NCBI GenBank assembly: GCA_016786885.1
Contig: JAEUVO010000076.1
Location: forward strand, 1 to 64,000
DNA: 64,000 bases
Direction: 5' to 3'
Source: Chitinophagaceae bacterium
GTDB lineage: Bacteria > Bacteroidota > Bacteroidia > Chitinophagales > Chitinophagaceae
Shown piece by piece: positions 62,848-64,000 of this stretch. The position numbers and the translations under genes are program-made. Within the stretch, counting starts at the first letter, position 1. Every line of letters starts with the position of its first letter. The notes under the pieces were generated by a model that searched no databases, had not been told where the DNA came from, and saw nothing but the letters and a program-made list of their open reading frames with translations.

Positions 62848-64000
62848 GCGATTCTTCATCCCAACCCTTATCATTTTGCAATTCAGGATCATGCCTGTCT
62901 GATTCAAGCACTTTTTCTATCTCCTCTATATATTCCTTTGCACTGGCAACATACTCTTCTTGGTTTTTGATTGCAGCCAGTTTTTTGATCGTTGCTTCAT
63001 CATGCTTTAAAAATATACGGGCCATTCTGTTCACCGTATAAGAACGAAAACCCATCATCTTCAGCACATCGGTCCCCACTCTCAGCGATGTATCCAGTGT
63101 TTCTCTGTAAACATGCATCATACCTGAATTCATTAGCTGGTAAGCATCAAATCGGTTCTCTGCTCTTACCAGGATTCTCAGGTTTGGAAAATGCTTTTTA
63201 ATTATTTCGATCATCTCTAGCCTTTTTTCAAGGTTGTCTAATGCCAGCACAATGATCTTTGCCTGTTCGGCGCCTGCTGCCCTGAGCAGGTCATGTCGTG
63301 ACGCATCTCCGTAGTATACTTTGAAGCCCATCTTTCTGAGCAAGTCTACTCTTTCAGAATCAAAATCAAGAAAAGTTGCTTTTACACCGTTAGCTCTTAA
63401 AAAACGTCCAACAGTATTTCCAAAGTGACCAAACCCTGCAATGATGACCGGATTCTTTTCTTCGATCGTATCCGATTCTCTTTCATCATCTTTTTCCTTT
63501 TTCCCAAACCGGGGCTGAATAACTTTCTCGTTAAATAAAAGTACCAGTGGAGTAACTGCCATACTGATTGCTACTACAGCAATCATCACATCAATAATTT
63601 CCTTTTTAAGAACCCCTTCCTGTAATGAAAAGGACAGCAGTACAAAACCAAATTCTCCCATCTGGCTTAATGCAAAGCCAAAGATCATGTTCTGATCCAG
63701 CTTCATTCGGAAGAAACGCCCCAGAACCAAAAGTACAATTCCTTTTATTGTCATGATAACAAAAACAAGCCCCAATATTAAAACAGGTTTTTGCATCACC
63801 AGGTCAAAGTCAATAGAAGCGCCTACGGCAATGAAAAATAATCCCAGTAATAAACCTTTGAAGGGTTCAATATCACTTTCCAGTTCATGACGATATTCAC
63901 TGTTAGCCAGCACGACACCGGCAAGGAATGTTCCTAATGCAGGACTCAGGCCTACCTGTGTCATCAATAATGTAATAGCTATAACCAAGAGCAGGGCAGA
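62813..64000 (-). CDS. KefB/KefC-type CPA2 cation:proton antiporter, C-terminal part (5' end outside window)
   Basis: The frame is open to the right edge, so the N-terminal membrane helices are missing. The visible part has SPALGTFLAGVVLANSEYRHELESDIEPFKGLLLGLFFIAVGASIDF and FALSQMGEFGFVLLSFS (membrane core). A RCK/TrkA-N domain follows (NPVIIAGFGHFGNTVGRFLRANGVKATFLDFDSERVDLLRKMGFKVYYGDASRHDLLRAAGA). This is the K+/H+ antiporter arrangement with NAD(H)-sensing regulation, typical of glutathione-gated Kef systems, though gating here is untested. Convergent with the P-type ATPase gene. Confidence 0.92.
   Translation of the reverse strand, partial: SALLLVIAITLLMTQVGLSPALGTFLAGVVLANSEYRHELESDIEPFKGLLLGLFFIAVGASIDFDLVMQKPVLILGLVFVIMTIKGIVLLVLGRFFRMKLDQNMIFGFALSQMGEFGFVLLSFSLQEGVLKKEIIDVMIAVVAISMAVTPLVLLFNEKVIQPRFGKKEKDDERESDTIEEKNPVIIAGFGHFGNTVGRFLRANGVKATFLDFDSERVDLLRKMGFKVYYGDASRHDLLRAAGAEQAKIIVLALDNLEKRLEMIEIIKKHFPNLRILVRAENRFDAYQLMNSGMMHVYRETLDTSLRVGTDVLKMMGFRSYTVNRMARIFLKHDEATIKKLAAIKNQEEYVASAKEYIEEIEKVLESDRHDPELQNDKGWDEESLIADAGGVKPS

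Overview
The window is a chromosomal segment from a Bacteroidota bacterium, most likely a member of the Chitinophagaceae or a close relative. The indications are a SusC/SusD pair, a Bacteroidota-type envelope cluster (amidase, MlaD-like, OstA-like, LptD-like), many Sec-exported proteins with short 'MKK..' leaders, several perfect TAnnTTTG promoter -7 elements, and little use of Shine-Dalgarno sites. The genus cannot be fixed from sequence alone.

Layout. 0-6 kb: the end of a large outer-membrane protein gene, two small secreted proteins, ychF and a fused SpmA/SpmB-like membrane protein. 5.8-12.2 kb: a minus-strand operon, DeoR-type regulator -> SusC -> SusD -> DUF4397 lipoprotein, with a 17-bp palindrome just before the regulator. 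12.4-21.7 kb: envelope biogenesis, with amidase, MCE/MlaD and OstA-like genes divergent from an LptD-like gene, followed by PlsC, a GNAT acetyltransferase, uracil-DNA glycosylase and tRNA-Arg(UCU). 22.4-26.7 kb: histidine catabolism (hutH, hutU) with a purine nucleoside phosphorylase between them; palindromic intergenic repeats lie on both sides of the phosphorylase gene.

26.7-34 kb is the accessory region and the most interesting part. Directly after hutU comes an AT-rich gene for a membrane-anchored coiled-coil protein, then dispersed repeats, then a second, diverged copy of only the last ~40 codons of hutU. Next is a 658-residue protein that joins a phosphoribosyltransferase-like domain to a NADAR (ADP-riboside/N-glycosidase-type) domain, preceded by an overlapping 36-codon ORF and followed by an 11-unit array with an exact 21-bp period. 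A small fibronectin-III-like protein, a secreted coiled-coil protein and a membrane protein complete the region. The duplicated hutU end suggests that the 3' end of hutU is a recombination or insertion site for accessory cargo. No integrase or transposase is visible.

34-64 kb is mostly core genome: rhodanese, response regulator, sensor histidine kinase, flavin oxidoreductase, C45-type peptidase, sugar dehydrogenase, AraC regulator, zincin-like protein, UPF1-like helicase, NamZ/DUF1343, an orphan ABC ATPase, cold-shock protein, SGNH hydrolase with an altered catalytic block, TPR membrane protein, SusA-like GH13 amylase, FadL-type porin, P-type Ca2+ ATPase and a truncated KefB/C-type antiporter at the right edge. 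No CRISPR array, rRNA, recognisable insertion sequence or prophage was seen. All functional calls come from reading motifs by eye; no database search was possible.
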